A stretch of 7,820 nucleotides of DNA from Dehalococcoidales bacterium. Its GTDB lineage: Bacteria; Chloroflexota; Dehalococcoidia; Dehalococcoidales; JAQTVP01. The notes below the pieces were generated by a model. It had not been told where the DNA came from. It did no database searches and worked only from the letters and a program-made list of their open reading frames with translations. The DNA is taken from the NCBI GenBank assembly GCA_028707015.1, contig JAQTVP010000071.1, positions 1 to 7,820 of the forward strand. Reading direction: 5' to 3'. A program made the position numbers and the translations under genes. Shown piece by piece: positions 1-5,705 of this stretch (positions are counted from its first letter, which is position 1; every line of letters starts with the position of its first letter).

Positions 1-1
1 A

Positions 2-427
2 GCTAAAGGACTGATCCAAATATTACTGTTTTGGATAGTAGGCATTCTGATATTTAAGGCTGACCTGGGAGAAGCTCCAGCCGCTGTCATCACTCTCTCC
101 GTTTTGATGGCAATAGTTTCAGCAGCTTTTGCCATAATGCTGGCTACTCTAGTCAAAACCCAGCGCAGCGCCAGTTCAATAGCTGTACTCGCCTCACTGG
201 TAATGGCTCCCCTCGGAGGCTGCTGGTGGCCTCTCTTTATTCTACCTAAATGGATGCAGACCTTAGCCAAGATAACCCCTCACGGCTGGGCAACTACCGG
301 CTTGCATAAATTAATGGTTTTTGGCGCTGATTTCAATGCCGTAATTCCGGAAATATTAATCCTCATCTCTTTCGCTGTAGTATTTGGTATCATTGCTATT
401 TATCGTTTCCGAACCAGTTCTAATTAA
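2..427 (+). CDS. ABC-2 type transporter permease, C-terminal part (5' end outside the window)
   Basis: The reading frame is open from the first complete codon at position 2 to TAA at 425-427, giving 141 residues with no start in view, so the gene begins upstream. The visible part has three hydrophobic stretches: around residues 5-18, around 31-50 followed by a conserved-looking short loop (LVKTQRSAS), and a final one near 118-135. The motif GGCWWPLFILPKWMQ, followed by ITPHGWA, is typical of the ABC-2 permease family (YhaP/NatB/DrrB-like), where it lies in the loop before the last membrane helices. The protein would form the membrane channel of an exporter working with a separate ATPase, presumably encoded upstream. 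The substrate cannot be told. It ends 165 bp before the convergent reductase gene. The family assignment is firm from the motif; the substrate and subfamily are not. Confidence 0.85.
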   Translation, partial: AKGLIQILLFWIVGILIFKADLGEAPAAVITLSVLMAIVSAAFAIMLATLVKTQRSASSIAVLASLVMAPLGGCWWPLFILPKWMQTLAKITPHGWATTGLHKLMVFGADFNAVIPEILILISFAVVFGIIAIYRFRTSSN

Positions 428-592
428 ATAAGCCAATTTGCAGACAAGAAGTATATTGGTTAGGAAAATAATACTATAATTATTATGTTAAGTCATATTT
501 ATGCATAGCGACTGCCACGGTATTTTTAGCACAGCAATTTTAAAAACCCTTTCTATCTAAGAGTTCATCTTATTTTCAATAATCTGGAAATA

Positions 593-2527
593 TTAAACTG
601 ATAAACCGGCCAGGTAGCCTTCTTTCATTGATTCCAGTATACTTCGTGGTTCAACACAATCTCCAGCAGAATATACTTCAGCTACCCTTTCCTTAAGCAT
701 TGAAAGAAGTGTATTGTTTGGCTGCGCACCGGCTGCAACTACCACAGAATCAGCTTTAATGGTTTGCTCCTGACCATGACTATCGATTATTACTACCCCA
801 TCTTCAATTATTTCCTTATACTGCACGCCAGTTAGAACAGTAATCGCTTCTTCCTTGCGAATCCGGTAAACCAGCGGTTCTCTAATGGAAGGGCTTACTT
901 TTGAAGCCAGTTTGGTTCCTCGCCTCATCAAAACAACTTTCTTTCCGGTATCCACCAGAAAATCAGCCAATTCACAACCAACCAGTTCCGCACCAATAAT
1001 AGCCACTACGTTACCAACCTTCACTTTCCCTGCCAACACATCTAAAGCTAAAACGACGTTATCTCTATTCATACCACTAATATCAGGAATGAATGGAGAA
1101 CCTCCCGTAGCTAATACCACCGCATCAGGAGCCTCTTTTGTTATCAGGTCAGCAGTAACTTCTGTGGCTAAATGCACAGCTACGCCCTGCTTATCCATCT
1201 GTTTAACCAGATAACCGGTAAGATTACTGATAGATTCTTTATATTGTGCTATCTGGGCTAACAATAATTGTCCGCCCAGCTCTTTTTCTTTTTCATATAA
1301 CTGTACTTTATGCCCTCTTAAAGCAGCTACTCTAGCTGCTTCCATACCGGCTGGACCACCACCAATAACAATAACCTTTTTAACATGCGAAGCCTGATTA
1401 ATGCTATATTCCTGCTCCTTACCTAAAGCAGGATTAACTACACAACGAACACCCGGAGGACTTAAACGAAGACTATCCATACAGCCGCTACAGTAAATGC
1501 AAGGCTTAATATCTTCCAAATTACCAGATGCCACTTTATTGGCAATCTCAGGATCAGCAAGTAAAGACCTGCCAAAAGCGATAAAATCAGCTTTTCCCTG
1601 CTGTAATGCGGTTTCTCCAATTACAGGGTCAATTCTCATCACGGTAATTATTGGTACAGATACTGCTTTCTTCACAGCTTCGGCTAAGGGCAATAATATT
1701 CCTGGTTCCACCGCCATCGGCGGAATTCCCCGGGTACTACCAGAGGTGCGTGAGACATGTATTGCATCAGCACCAACCGCTTCAGCCATTTGAGCCACTT
1801 GTATCGTCTCTTCAATAGTAATGCCGTTTTTGACTCCTTCCTCGACAGCACTAAGCCGGCACCAAACCGGATATTCCCTTCCTACTTTTTCCCGTATTGC
1901 CTTTAGAATCTCCATAAGAAAACGGGCCCGGTTTTCCAAACTACCCCCATAACGGTCAGTGCGTCGGTTCGAAGCAGCAGATAAGAATTGAGAGACCAAA
2001 TAACCATGAGCTCCATGAATCTCCACACTATCGAATCCTGCTTTTTTAGTCCGTAAGGCAGACTCAGCAAAACATTCTACAAGTCGCTCTATTTCTGCCT
2101 CTGTAAGTTGCCGCGGCATTTCTCCGCCTAAAGAAGACAATGCTGATGGACCTACCGGCTGACTTCCAGTAACACTTGATCGAGTTTGCCTGCCACCATG
2201 GTGGATCTGAAGCGCCCCTTTGGCACCATGCCGCTTTATAGTATCAGCTAGTTCCTTAAGAGCTGGAATAAATTTATCATCATCAATTACAAGTTGCTGG
2301 CTAAAAGTCCGGCCAACAGGTGCATCAACACAAATATTTTCAACAATAATTAAACCAATACCACCTTTTGCTCGCGCCTCATAATAGTCCTTAATCCGCT
2401 GGGTAACATAACCTTCATCATCACCATATATAGTAGCCATTGGCGGCATTACCATTCTATTTTTAAGGACCATTTGCCCAATCTTACCTTTCTCCAGTAA
2501 TTTACTGAATTGACGGTCAGTATTCAT
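593..2527 (-). CDS. NADH:flavin oxidoreductase / 2,4-dienoyl-CoA reductase-type FMN, [4Fe-4S], FAD enzyme
   Basis: This is a complete 644-residue protein, close to the usual 640-730 of the FadH / enoate reductase / trimethylamine dehydrogenase (TMADH) group. Residues 1-335 form the Old Yellow Enzyme TIM barrel: NRMVMPPMAT at 23-32, HHGGRQ at 109-114, the substrate-site EIHGAHGYL at 169-177, DRYGGSLENR at 191-200 and FGRSLLADPE at 318-327. Cys343, 346, 349 and 362 would bind the [4Fe-4S] cluster. The spacing C-x2-C-x2-C-x12-C is the TMADH arrangement, not the C-x2-C-x3-C-x11-C of E. coli FadH. No Cys sits where TMADH attaches FMN covalently (Ala31 here). Residues 385-644 carry the FAD site GGGPAGMEA (389-397) and a second Rossmann site GAELVGCE (512-519), whose central Gly is Glu. 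The end reads SAGDC-x(16)-GYLAG, as in the family. The likely role is cytoplasmic reduction of an enoyl-CoA or enoate; the substrate is unknown. ATG at 2527 is fixed by an excellent ribosome site. The gene stands alone, convergent with the permease. Confidence 0.9.
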   Translation of the reverse strand: MNTDRQFSKLLEKGKIGQMVLKNRMVMPPMATIYGDDEGYVTQRIKDYYEARAKGGIGLIIVENICVDAPVGRTFSQQLVIDDDKFIPALKELADTIKRHGAKGALQIHHGGRQTRSSVTGSQPVGPSALSSLGGEMPRQLTEAEIERLVECFAESALRTKKAGFDSVEIHGAHGYLVSQFLSAASNRRTDRYGGSLENRARFLMEILKAIREKVGREYPVWCRLSAVEEGVKNGITIEETIQVAQMAEAVGADAIHVSRTSGSTRGIPPMAVEPGILLPLAEAVKKAVSVPIITVMRIDPVIGETALQQGKADFIAFGRSLLADPEIANKVASGNLEDIKPCIYCSGCMDSLRLSPPGVRCVVNPALGKEQEYSINQASHVKKVIVIGGGPAGMEAARVAALRGHKVQLYEKEKELGGQLLLAQIAQYKESISNLTGYLVKQMDKQGVAVHLATEVTADLITKEAPDAVVLATGGSPFIPDISGMNRDNVVLALDVLAGKVKVGNVVAIIGAELVGCELADFLVDTGKKVVLMRRGTKLASKVSPSIREPLVYRIRKEEAITVLTGVQYKEIIEDGVVIIDSHGQEQTIKADSVVVAAGAQPNNTLLSMLKERVAEVYSAGDCVEPRSILESMKEGYLAGLSV

Positions 2528-2533
2528 TAATTT

Positions 2534-2541
2534 ACCTCCTT
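2534..2541 (-). promoter_or_regulatory. Strong Shine-Dalgarno of the flavin oxidoreductase
   Basis: On the minus strand the sequence AAGGAGGT lies 6 bases before the ATG at 2527. It is a full complement to the usual 16S rRNA 3' end and is the best ribosome site in the window. It fixes the start of the reductase and suggests efficient translation. An AT-rich run on the same strand further upstream (about 2550-2600) would hold the promoter, but no -35/-10 pair there is convincing. Confidence 0.85.
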
Positions 2542-3002
2542 ATAAAGTGCAATTTATATATTATTTAAATCTAATATGAGTAAAAATACTTTTGCCTCAC
2601 TTTAACAACAAATTATATTCTTTCATCATACAGATAACAAGCCTGCCTATAATTCTTGGAAATGTCTATCGCCCTTTTTACAAACTAAAAATTTAACTTG
2701 TTATCAATTTACATACATCCCCAATTTTATAGCCAGAATCAGTCTATTCTAAACAAGAAATATGATGTAATCCTGCTTATTCTTAATGCCCTAAAGAACT
2801 CTAACCTATTGAGTATTTTTAAATCTCTTATTACTTAATTTTTATGCCAAAAAGAACGTTAAAAATTTATCATTTTCTCTTATCTAATTCATCATATTGC
2901 ATAATACCAGCCAGTTATAGTTCGAAATAAAATTAGTTATATATTTCACAGAAAAACAGGGTAAAACAGCGAAAACATTAACTTAAATATAAAAAAGCAA
3001 TT

Positions 3003-3008
3003 AAGGAG
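3003..3008 (+). promoter_or_regulatory. Shine-Dalgarno that decides the start of the first response regulator
   Basis: AAGGAG at 3003-3008 is followed by five bases and then GTG at 3014. The longer in-frame GTG at 3008 overlaps the last base of this ribosome site and so cannot be the start served by it. Starting at 3014 gives a protein beginning MKVLLIGHE, with the receiver beta-1 strand immediately after the initiator, as is normal for response regulators. Confidence 0.8.
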
Positions 3009-3013
3009 TGATA

Positions 3014-3715
3014 GTGAAGGTTTTACTTATCGGACATGAAGCAGAAACTGAACAAAATATCTGCTTATCCTTGCAGTTGCGCTGGCCAGGAATTACCGTT
3101 ATAACCACCAATAATGCCAGGAACGGAATAGACTGGGTGGAAACTGAACAACCAGATATCATCATACTGGAGTATGACAATCCTGATATTAATGGCCTTA
3201 GAATACTAAGTGATGTCCGCTTGTTTTCCGAAATCCCCATTATTGCTCTCTCCGCAAGTATTGATACCATGGATAAAATCAAGGCTCTCGAAACAGGTGC
3301 TGATGACTGGATTGGCAAACCATTCAACCATATGGAACTCCTAGCTAAAGTAAATGCAGTGCTTCGCCGCTATGGTACCGTTCAATTTCATCAATATGCA
3401 ACCTCCTTTATCAGCAGCAAACTAACGATAAATTTTACTAATCGCGAAGTATGCGTTTCAGGAAATCCGGTGAAACTAACCCCCACCGAATATAAATTAC
3501 TCTGTTGCCTGGTGAAAAACGAAGGGAAAGCAGTCCCGCACCATCGCTTATTAGACAATGTATGGGGATCAGGCTACACCGATGATATTAGCTTTTTAAA
3601 AAAATATGTTTACCGGCTCCGCTCTAAAGTAGAAGATAATCACCAGAATCCGCAAATGATTGTTACCGAATGGGGGGTAGGTTACAAGTTTGTTAAACCA
3701 GTTAGTGTCTTTTAG
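3014..3715 (+). CDS. OmpR-family response regulator with Glu at the phospho-acceptor site
   Basis: This is a 233-residue DNA-binding regulator with an N-terminal receiver (1-120) and a C-terminal winged helix (about 135-230). The winged helix looks intact: KLTPTEYKLL at 154-163, the recognition-helix region with YVYRLRSKVE around 198-207, and EWGVGYKF at 219-226. The receiver is unusual. The acidic pair that binds Mg2+ is His8-Glu9. The residue aligned with the phosphorylated Asp is Glu53, in LEYDNPDING at 52-61. Ser80 stands for the switch Thr/Ser, and Lys102 in GKPF is kept. In several known regulators Asp-to-Glu mimics phosphorylation, so this protein may be constitutively active or respond to a different signal. 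No histidine kinase is adjacent. The start is GTG at 3014, chosen from the AAGGAG spacing. A second, more degenerate regulator follows, separated by a long inverted repeat. The family is certain; the regulated genes are unknown. Confidence 0.92.
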   Translation: MKVLLIGHEAETEQNICLSLQLRWPGITVITTNNARNGIDWVETEQPDIIILEYDNPDINGLRILSDVRLFSEIPIIALSASIDTMDKIKALETGADDWIGKPFNHMELLAKVNAVLRRYGTVQFHQYATSFISSKLTINFTNREVCVSGNPVKLTPTEYKLLCCLVKNEGKAVPHHRLLDNVWGSGYTDDISFLKKYVYRLRSKVEDNHQNPQMIVTEWGVGYKFVKPVSVF

Positions 3716-3790
3716 TAACTATACAAGATATTAGAAAGAGTGGCTCTTTTTCCACTCAATAAATACTATCTTGTACCTTTATTAGTTACT
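3714..3790 (+). repeat. Long nested inverted repeat (hairpin) after the first response regulator
   Basis: The outer arms AGTAACTA (3714-3721) and TAGTTACT (3783-3790) pair over 8 bp. Directly inside, TACAAGATA (3722-3730) pairs perfectly with TATCTTGTA (3767-3775) over 9 bp, leaving a 7-base bulge (3776-3782) on the 3' side only. A third stem, GAGTGG (3738-3743) with CCACTC (3752-3757), caps the structure. An alternative, mutually exclusive stem AAAGAG/CTCTTT (3735-3740 with 3744-3749) overlaps the cap. The left arm begins in the TAG stop codon of the regulator. No U-tract follows, so it is not a typical intrinsic terminator. It could be a structured 3' end or mRNA-stabilising element, an attenuator-like switch before the second regulator, or a small palindromic repeat element. 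Confidence 0.75.
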
Positions 3791-3854
3791 TTAGGCACCA
3801 GCATTTCCACTTCTCATCAGTATATTAAAAGTATTAATGAGTTATGAGGAGTGC

Positions 3855-4478
3855 ATGGATAATATTCTACTTATTCACCCTGATCTGGAGGAAAGAGAAA
3901 AATTGACTGCAAAATTGGGTCAAGCAGGATTTGAAACTTTAACTTCAAGTAACAGTAATCAAGGTATAGCTAATATTCAGCAATACCATCCTAAGTTAGT
4001 AGTGATTGCTGAAATATTGCCGCAAGTAGATGGCAATCAGCACTGTTTTCGTATCCGCCAGATAACTTCTGCTCCTATCATCGTTTTAGGTAACCAAATG
4101 GAAGAATCAGCCGGAATTGAGATGCTTGAAAGCGGTGCTGATGTCTATATGCCTTCGCCTCTGAATTTTAGAGAATTTGTAGTAAGAGTACGTTCTCTTT
4201 TACGCCATAACAATCTGTTTGACTTCAGACCAACAACAGAAGATGACCAACATTACGGAAACCATCCGAACAAGCAGGACAATGATTTATATAAATTCAC
4301 CAATACTGAACATTGCCTTTTGAACAAGCTGATTCATATTTTAGCAGTATTCTTTAATTTCCTAAAGACCAAAATGATGATTGTTAATTATTTTTCGTAT
4401 TGTGATCTTATATTAAAAAAGCAAGGACATCCATCATACATACGAAATAGGTCTCCATACCTTCGAGTTGTTTCATAA
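3855..4478 (+). CDS. Degenerate OmpR-type response regulator (pseudo-receiver, eroded winged helix)
   Basis: This 207-residue protein has a recognisable receiver fold at 1-118, but none of the catalytic residues survive. The acidic pair is His8-Pro9, the phospho-acceptor position is Ala52 (VIAEILPQVDG), the switch Thr is Gly79, and the invariant Lys is Ser101 (GADVYMPSP at 94-102). It cannot be phosphorylated in the usual way. From about 148, FTNTEHCLLNKLI matches the start of an OmpR winged helix. The end, LILKKQGHPSYIRNRSPYLRVV, recalls the normal LRKKL...YI.TVRGVGY finish, but the middle is about 12 residues short and the recognition helix is not evident. ATG at 3855 is preferred over the in-frame ATG at 3837, because AGGAG sits at 3847-3851 (close, a 3-base gap) and the receiver strand begins at once; 3837 has no ribosome site. 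It may be a kinase-independent regulator, a dimerisation partner of the upstream protein, or a gene in decay. The frame is intact. Confidence 0.75.
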   Translation: MDNILLIHPDLEEREKLTAKLGQAGFETLTSSNSNQGIANIQQYHPKLVVIAEILPQVDGNQHCFRIRQITSAPIIVLGNQMEESAGIEMLESGADVYMPSPLNFREFVVRVRSLLRHNNLFDFRPTTEDDQHYGNHPNKQDNDLYKFTNTEHCLLNKLIHILAVFFNFLKTKMMIVNYFSYCDLILKKQGHPSYIRNRSPYLRVVS

Positions 4479-4499
4479 GCAACTCGGTCGATGAAGGTA
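4458..4499 (+). repeat. Bulged hairpin containing the stop codon of the second regulator
   Basis: CGAGTTG (4464-4470) pairs with CAACTCG (4480-4486). The stem extends through a T-G wobble and two T-A pairs to a CAT loop, giving about 10 bp. Outside it TACCTT (4458-4463) pairs with AAGGTA (4494-4499), leaving a 7-base bulge (4487-4493) on the 3' side. The TAA stop of the preceding gene (4476-4478) lies at the tip. An AT-rich stretch follows rather than a T-run, so an intrinsic terminator is unlikely. It may be an mRNA structure between the regulator and the downstream secreted-protein gene. The overall plan, an outer stem with a 7-base 3' bulge, repeats that of the element at 3714-3790, although the sequences differ. 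Confidence 0.65.
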
Positions 4500-4515
4500 C
4501 TTATATAAAATATAT

Positions 4516-4530
4516 CTCTGATTATCAGAG
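4516..4530. promoter_or_regulatory. Compact palindrome just upstream of the secreted-protein gene (possible operator)
   Basis: CTCTGAT-T-ATCAGAG is a perfect 7+1+7 inverted repeat. It begins 6 bases after a TATAAA hexamer (4504-4509) that could serve as a -10 element, although no matching -35 was found. It ends 4 bases before the AAGGGGG ribosome site (4535-4541) of the gene at 4550. This is the usual place for an operator overlapping the transcription start. As RNA it could only form a small 6-bp hairpin with a TTA loop near the ribosome site. Which of the two it is cannot be told from sequence alone. Confidence 0.5.
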
Positions 4531-4549
4531 TTAGAAGGGGGAATAAGAA

Positions 4550-5551
4550 ATGAAAAAACTTATAGCAGTGTCACTAGCTTTAGCCTTGGTACTATCATTA
4601 GGCGTTAGCTATACTGTAGTTGCCGATGAAGTTGTTACCAATGCCACTGTAGGAGGATCTGGCAGTGCACCTTTCATTTGTGCAAAGTGGGAAACCCCAG
4701 ATCACGACCCTGCTCCCGGTACCCAGATAATGCCCGTACCCGGTGATGCCAGAATTGTAAAGTTCTATGTGGTAGTTGGTGACCCGAATGGTGTTGATGA
4801 CATAGCCTCAGTAGACGTTACAGTCCGTTATCCCGATGGTACTGAGAAGTATCAGCTACGCGCAATAAGACCTACATGGACACAGATCCCCTGGGGCGGA
4901 CTAGTTGACATGGATGGTGATTGTACCGGTGAAACTGATATTACTACCGCTATGAATAGCCTTAATGCACAGGGCCGGATAACTTTCGGACCAGGACAAA
5001 CGCTATCCCAAGTACTATACGATATAGAGCACGGAAAGCAGCTGTTAATCGAACTGGTTGGTGAGATGGACTATCATCAGCCATCATGTGACTACACGGT
5101 TCAAGCATTTGGGACAGATGGTGGTGGTAACAGTGGCGAGATAGTAAGTAACACCTTCTTCTACATCAGCATTGTGGCACTAAGAATCGACTTTAATACA
5201 ATCAACTTTGGCACAGTCAACGTCGATGATTGGAATATCCTGTATGGTGATGCCGACATGAGCACACCTGCCAGACCCACTGTATGGAACATTGGCAATG
5301 ATCCTGCCCACATTATGTTGCATGCTACTCCAATGATAGGTGCTGTTCAAGGTAAACCAATAGAAGATTTTGATGCTTTTATGCTTGGAGAACGTGTCGA
5401 GTTTAAAGCCGGTGTGGATACGATTATACCCTCGATATTACCTCCATGCACACCTACACAGATAGACTTCTCGTTACATCCGCCGTATGGAACACCACAG
5501 GATTCTTACTCAGGAACGATGACAATAAGTATCCTACATGCCACTCCGTAA
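4550..5551 (+). CDS. Secreted beta-rich surface protein of unknown function
   Basis: I do not recognise a named family for this 333-residue protein. Residues 1-25 are a clear Sec signal peptide (MKKLIAVSLALALVLSLG core, then TVVA before DEV), with cleavage expected after Ala25. Two beta-rich regions follow. Residues 60-205 include DPNGVDDIASVDVTVRYPDG (78-97), a style seen in Ig-like secreted modules. Residues 208-330 include INFGTVNVDD (218-227), PTVWNIGNDP (243-252) and a closing strand pair HPPYGTPQDSYSGTMTISI. There are four Cys (44, 125, 180, 300), which could form disulfides. No membrane anchor, LPXTG or WxL signal is present at the C-terminus, so the protein is either released or held by a partner, plausibly the anchored product of the next gene. 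ATG at 4550 has AAGGGGG at 4535-4541, 8 bases ahead. Its G+C looks higher than its neighbours'. Confidence 0.8.
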   Translation: MKKLIAVSLALALVLSLGVSYTVVADEVVTNATVGGSGSAPFICAKWETPDHDPAPGTQIMPVPGDARIVKFYVVVGDPNGVDDIASVDVTVRYPDGTEKYQLRAIRPTWTQIPWGGLVDMDGDCTGETDITTAMNSLNAQGRITFGPGQTLSQVLYDIEHGKQLLIELVGEMDYHQPSCDYTVQAFGTDGGGNSGEIVSNTFFYISIVALRIDFNTINFGTVNVDDWNILYGDADMSTPARPTVWNIGNDPAHIMLHATPMIGAVQGKPIEDFDAFMLGERVEFKAGVDTIIPSILPPCTPTQIDFSLHPPYGTPQDSYSGTMTISILHATP

Positions 5552-5570
5552 ATATAAGGAGTAGAGTAGT

Positions 5571-5603
5571 ATGCTCTCAGAATATTAATATTAATGAGAA
5601 GCA
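5571..5603 (+). repeat. Hairpin after the secreted-protein gene, first of two in tandem
   Basis: ATGCTCTCA (5571-5579) pairs with TGAGAAGCAT (5594-5603) over 9 bp, with one bulged A. The enclosed sequence contains the perfect palindrome AATATTAATATT (5581-5592), which could extend the structure or act as a separate site. It lies 19 bases beyond the stop codon of the gene at 4550. It has no U-tract, so it is at best a weak terminator; a 3'-end protecting structure is equally possible. Confidence 0.5.
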
Positions 5604-5616
5604 TTCTAAGTAGTTA

Positions 5617-5652
5617 ATGTAGGGGTGAACAGCCATCTGTCCGCCCCTACAT
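5617..5652 (+). repeat. GC-rich palindromic element (REP-like or terminator-like), second of two in tandem
   Basis: ATGTAGGGG (5617-5625) pairs perfectly with CCCCTACAT (5644-5652). Inside it, TGAACAG (5626-5632) pairs with CTGTCCG (5637-5643), with one T-G wobble and one A-C mismatch, around a CCAT loop. The result is a near-continuous 16-bp stem, the most stable in the window and standing out against an AT-rich spacer. There is no T-run on either side. Palindromes with a TGTAGGGG ... CCCCTACA frame are, from general recollection, scattered in the intergenic DNA of many bacteria, so this may be one copy of a dispersed repeat. Otherwise it would separate expression of the two surface-protein genes. 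Confidence 0.7.
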
Positions 5653-5705
5653 ACTGTGCTTGATATAATTTAATAATTATTTTAACCTAATAACAAAAGG
5701 TAATT

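Larger units (their letters stand above)
2528..3013. other. AT-rich divergent intergenic region without a recognisable gene
   Basis: This 486-bp spacer between two divergently transcribed genes is about 70% A+T by eye and has many stops in all frames. It must hold the promoters of both the reductase (leftward) and the first response regulator (rightward). I found no strong sigma-70 pair. A TATATT hexamer at 2940-2945 could be a -10 for the regulator, but it lacks a good -35. On the minus strand, TTGTTG with TATTTT 17 bases further on, within about 2585-2615, is a weak candidate for the reductase. Two copies of AGTTATA (2913-2919 and 2935-2941) lie 22 bp apart. No strong hairpin or other repeat was seen. 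Confidence 0.6.

Noticed and set aside
429..486. Hairpins between the permease and the reductase (TAAgCCAAT/ATTGGTTA and ATAATA/TATTAT)
   Set aside because: The first has a 17-base loop and a bulge, and the second is a six-base all-A-T stem; neither has a T-run. A terminator is expected between convergent genes but cannot be pinpointed.
885..1793. Open frames on the + strand inside the reductase gene (about 885-1214 and 1497-1793)
   Set aside because: They are antisense to a well-conserved coding region, lack ribosome sites and show no recognisable protein features; they are by-products of the codon pattern of the real gene.
3837..3857. ATG at 3837 as start of the second regulator
   Set aside because: No Shine-Dalgarno precedes it, and it adds six residues before the receiver; ATG at 3855 has AGGAG just upstream and begins right at the beta-1 strand. 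The 3-base gap is short, so this is a preference rather than proof.
4300..4478. A simple frameshift explaining the short winged helix of the second regulator
   Set aside because: Both other forward frames contain several stops through this stretch and do not restore a complete winged-helix pattern, while the original frame still ends with a winged-helix-like tail. Erosion or deletion fits better than one frameshift.
4469..4509. Sigma-70 promoter using TATAAA at 4504-4509 for the secreted-protein gene
   Set aside because: No acceptable -35 hexamer lies 16-18 bases upstream; the region is AT-rich enough for such a -10 to arise by chance, so it is mentioned only as context for the palindrome.
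5430..5548. WxL cell-wall binding signal at the C-terminus of the secreted protein
   Set aside because: No Trp-x-Leu motif occurs there; the closing strands read GTMTISI, and the only similar string (VWNI, residues 245-248) is internal. The WxL comparison is therefore only to the gene-pair layout.
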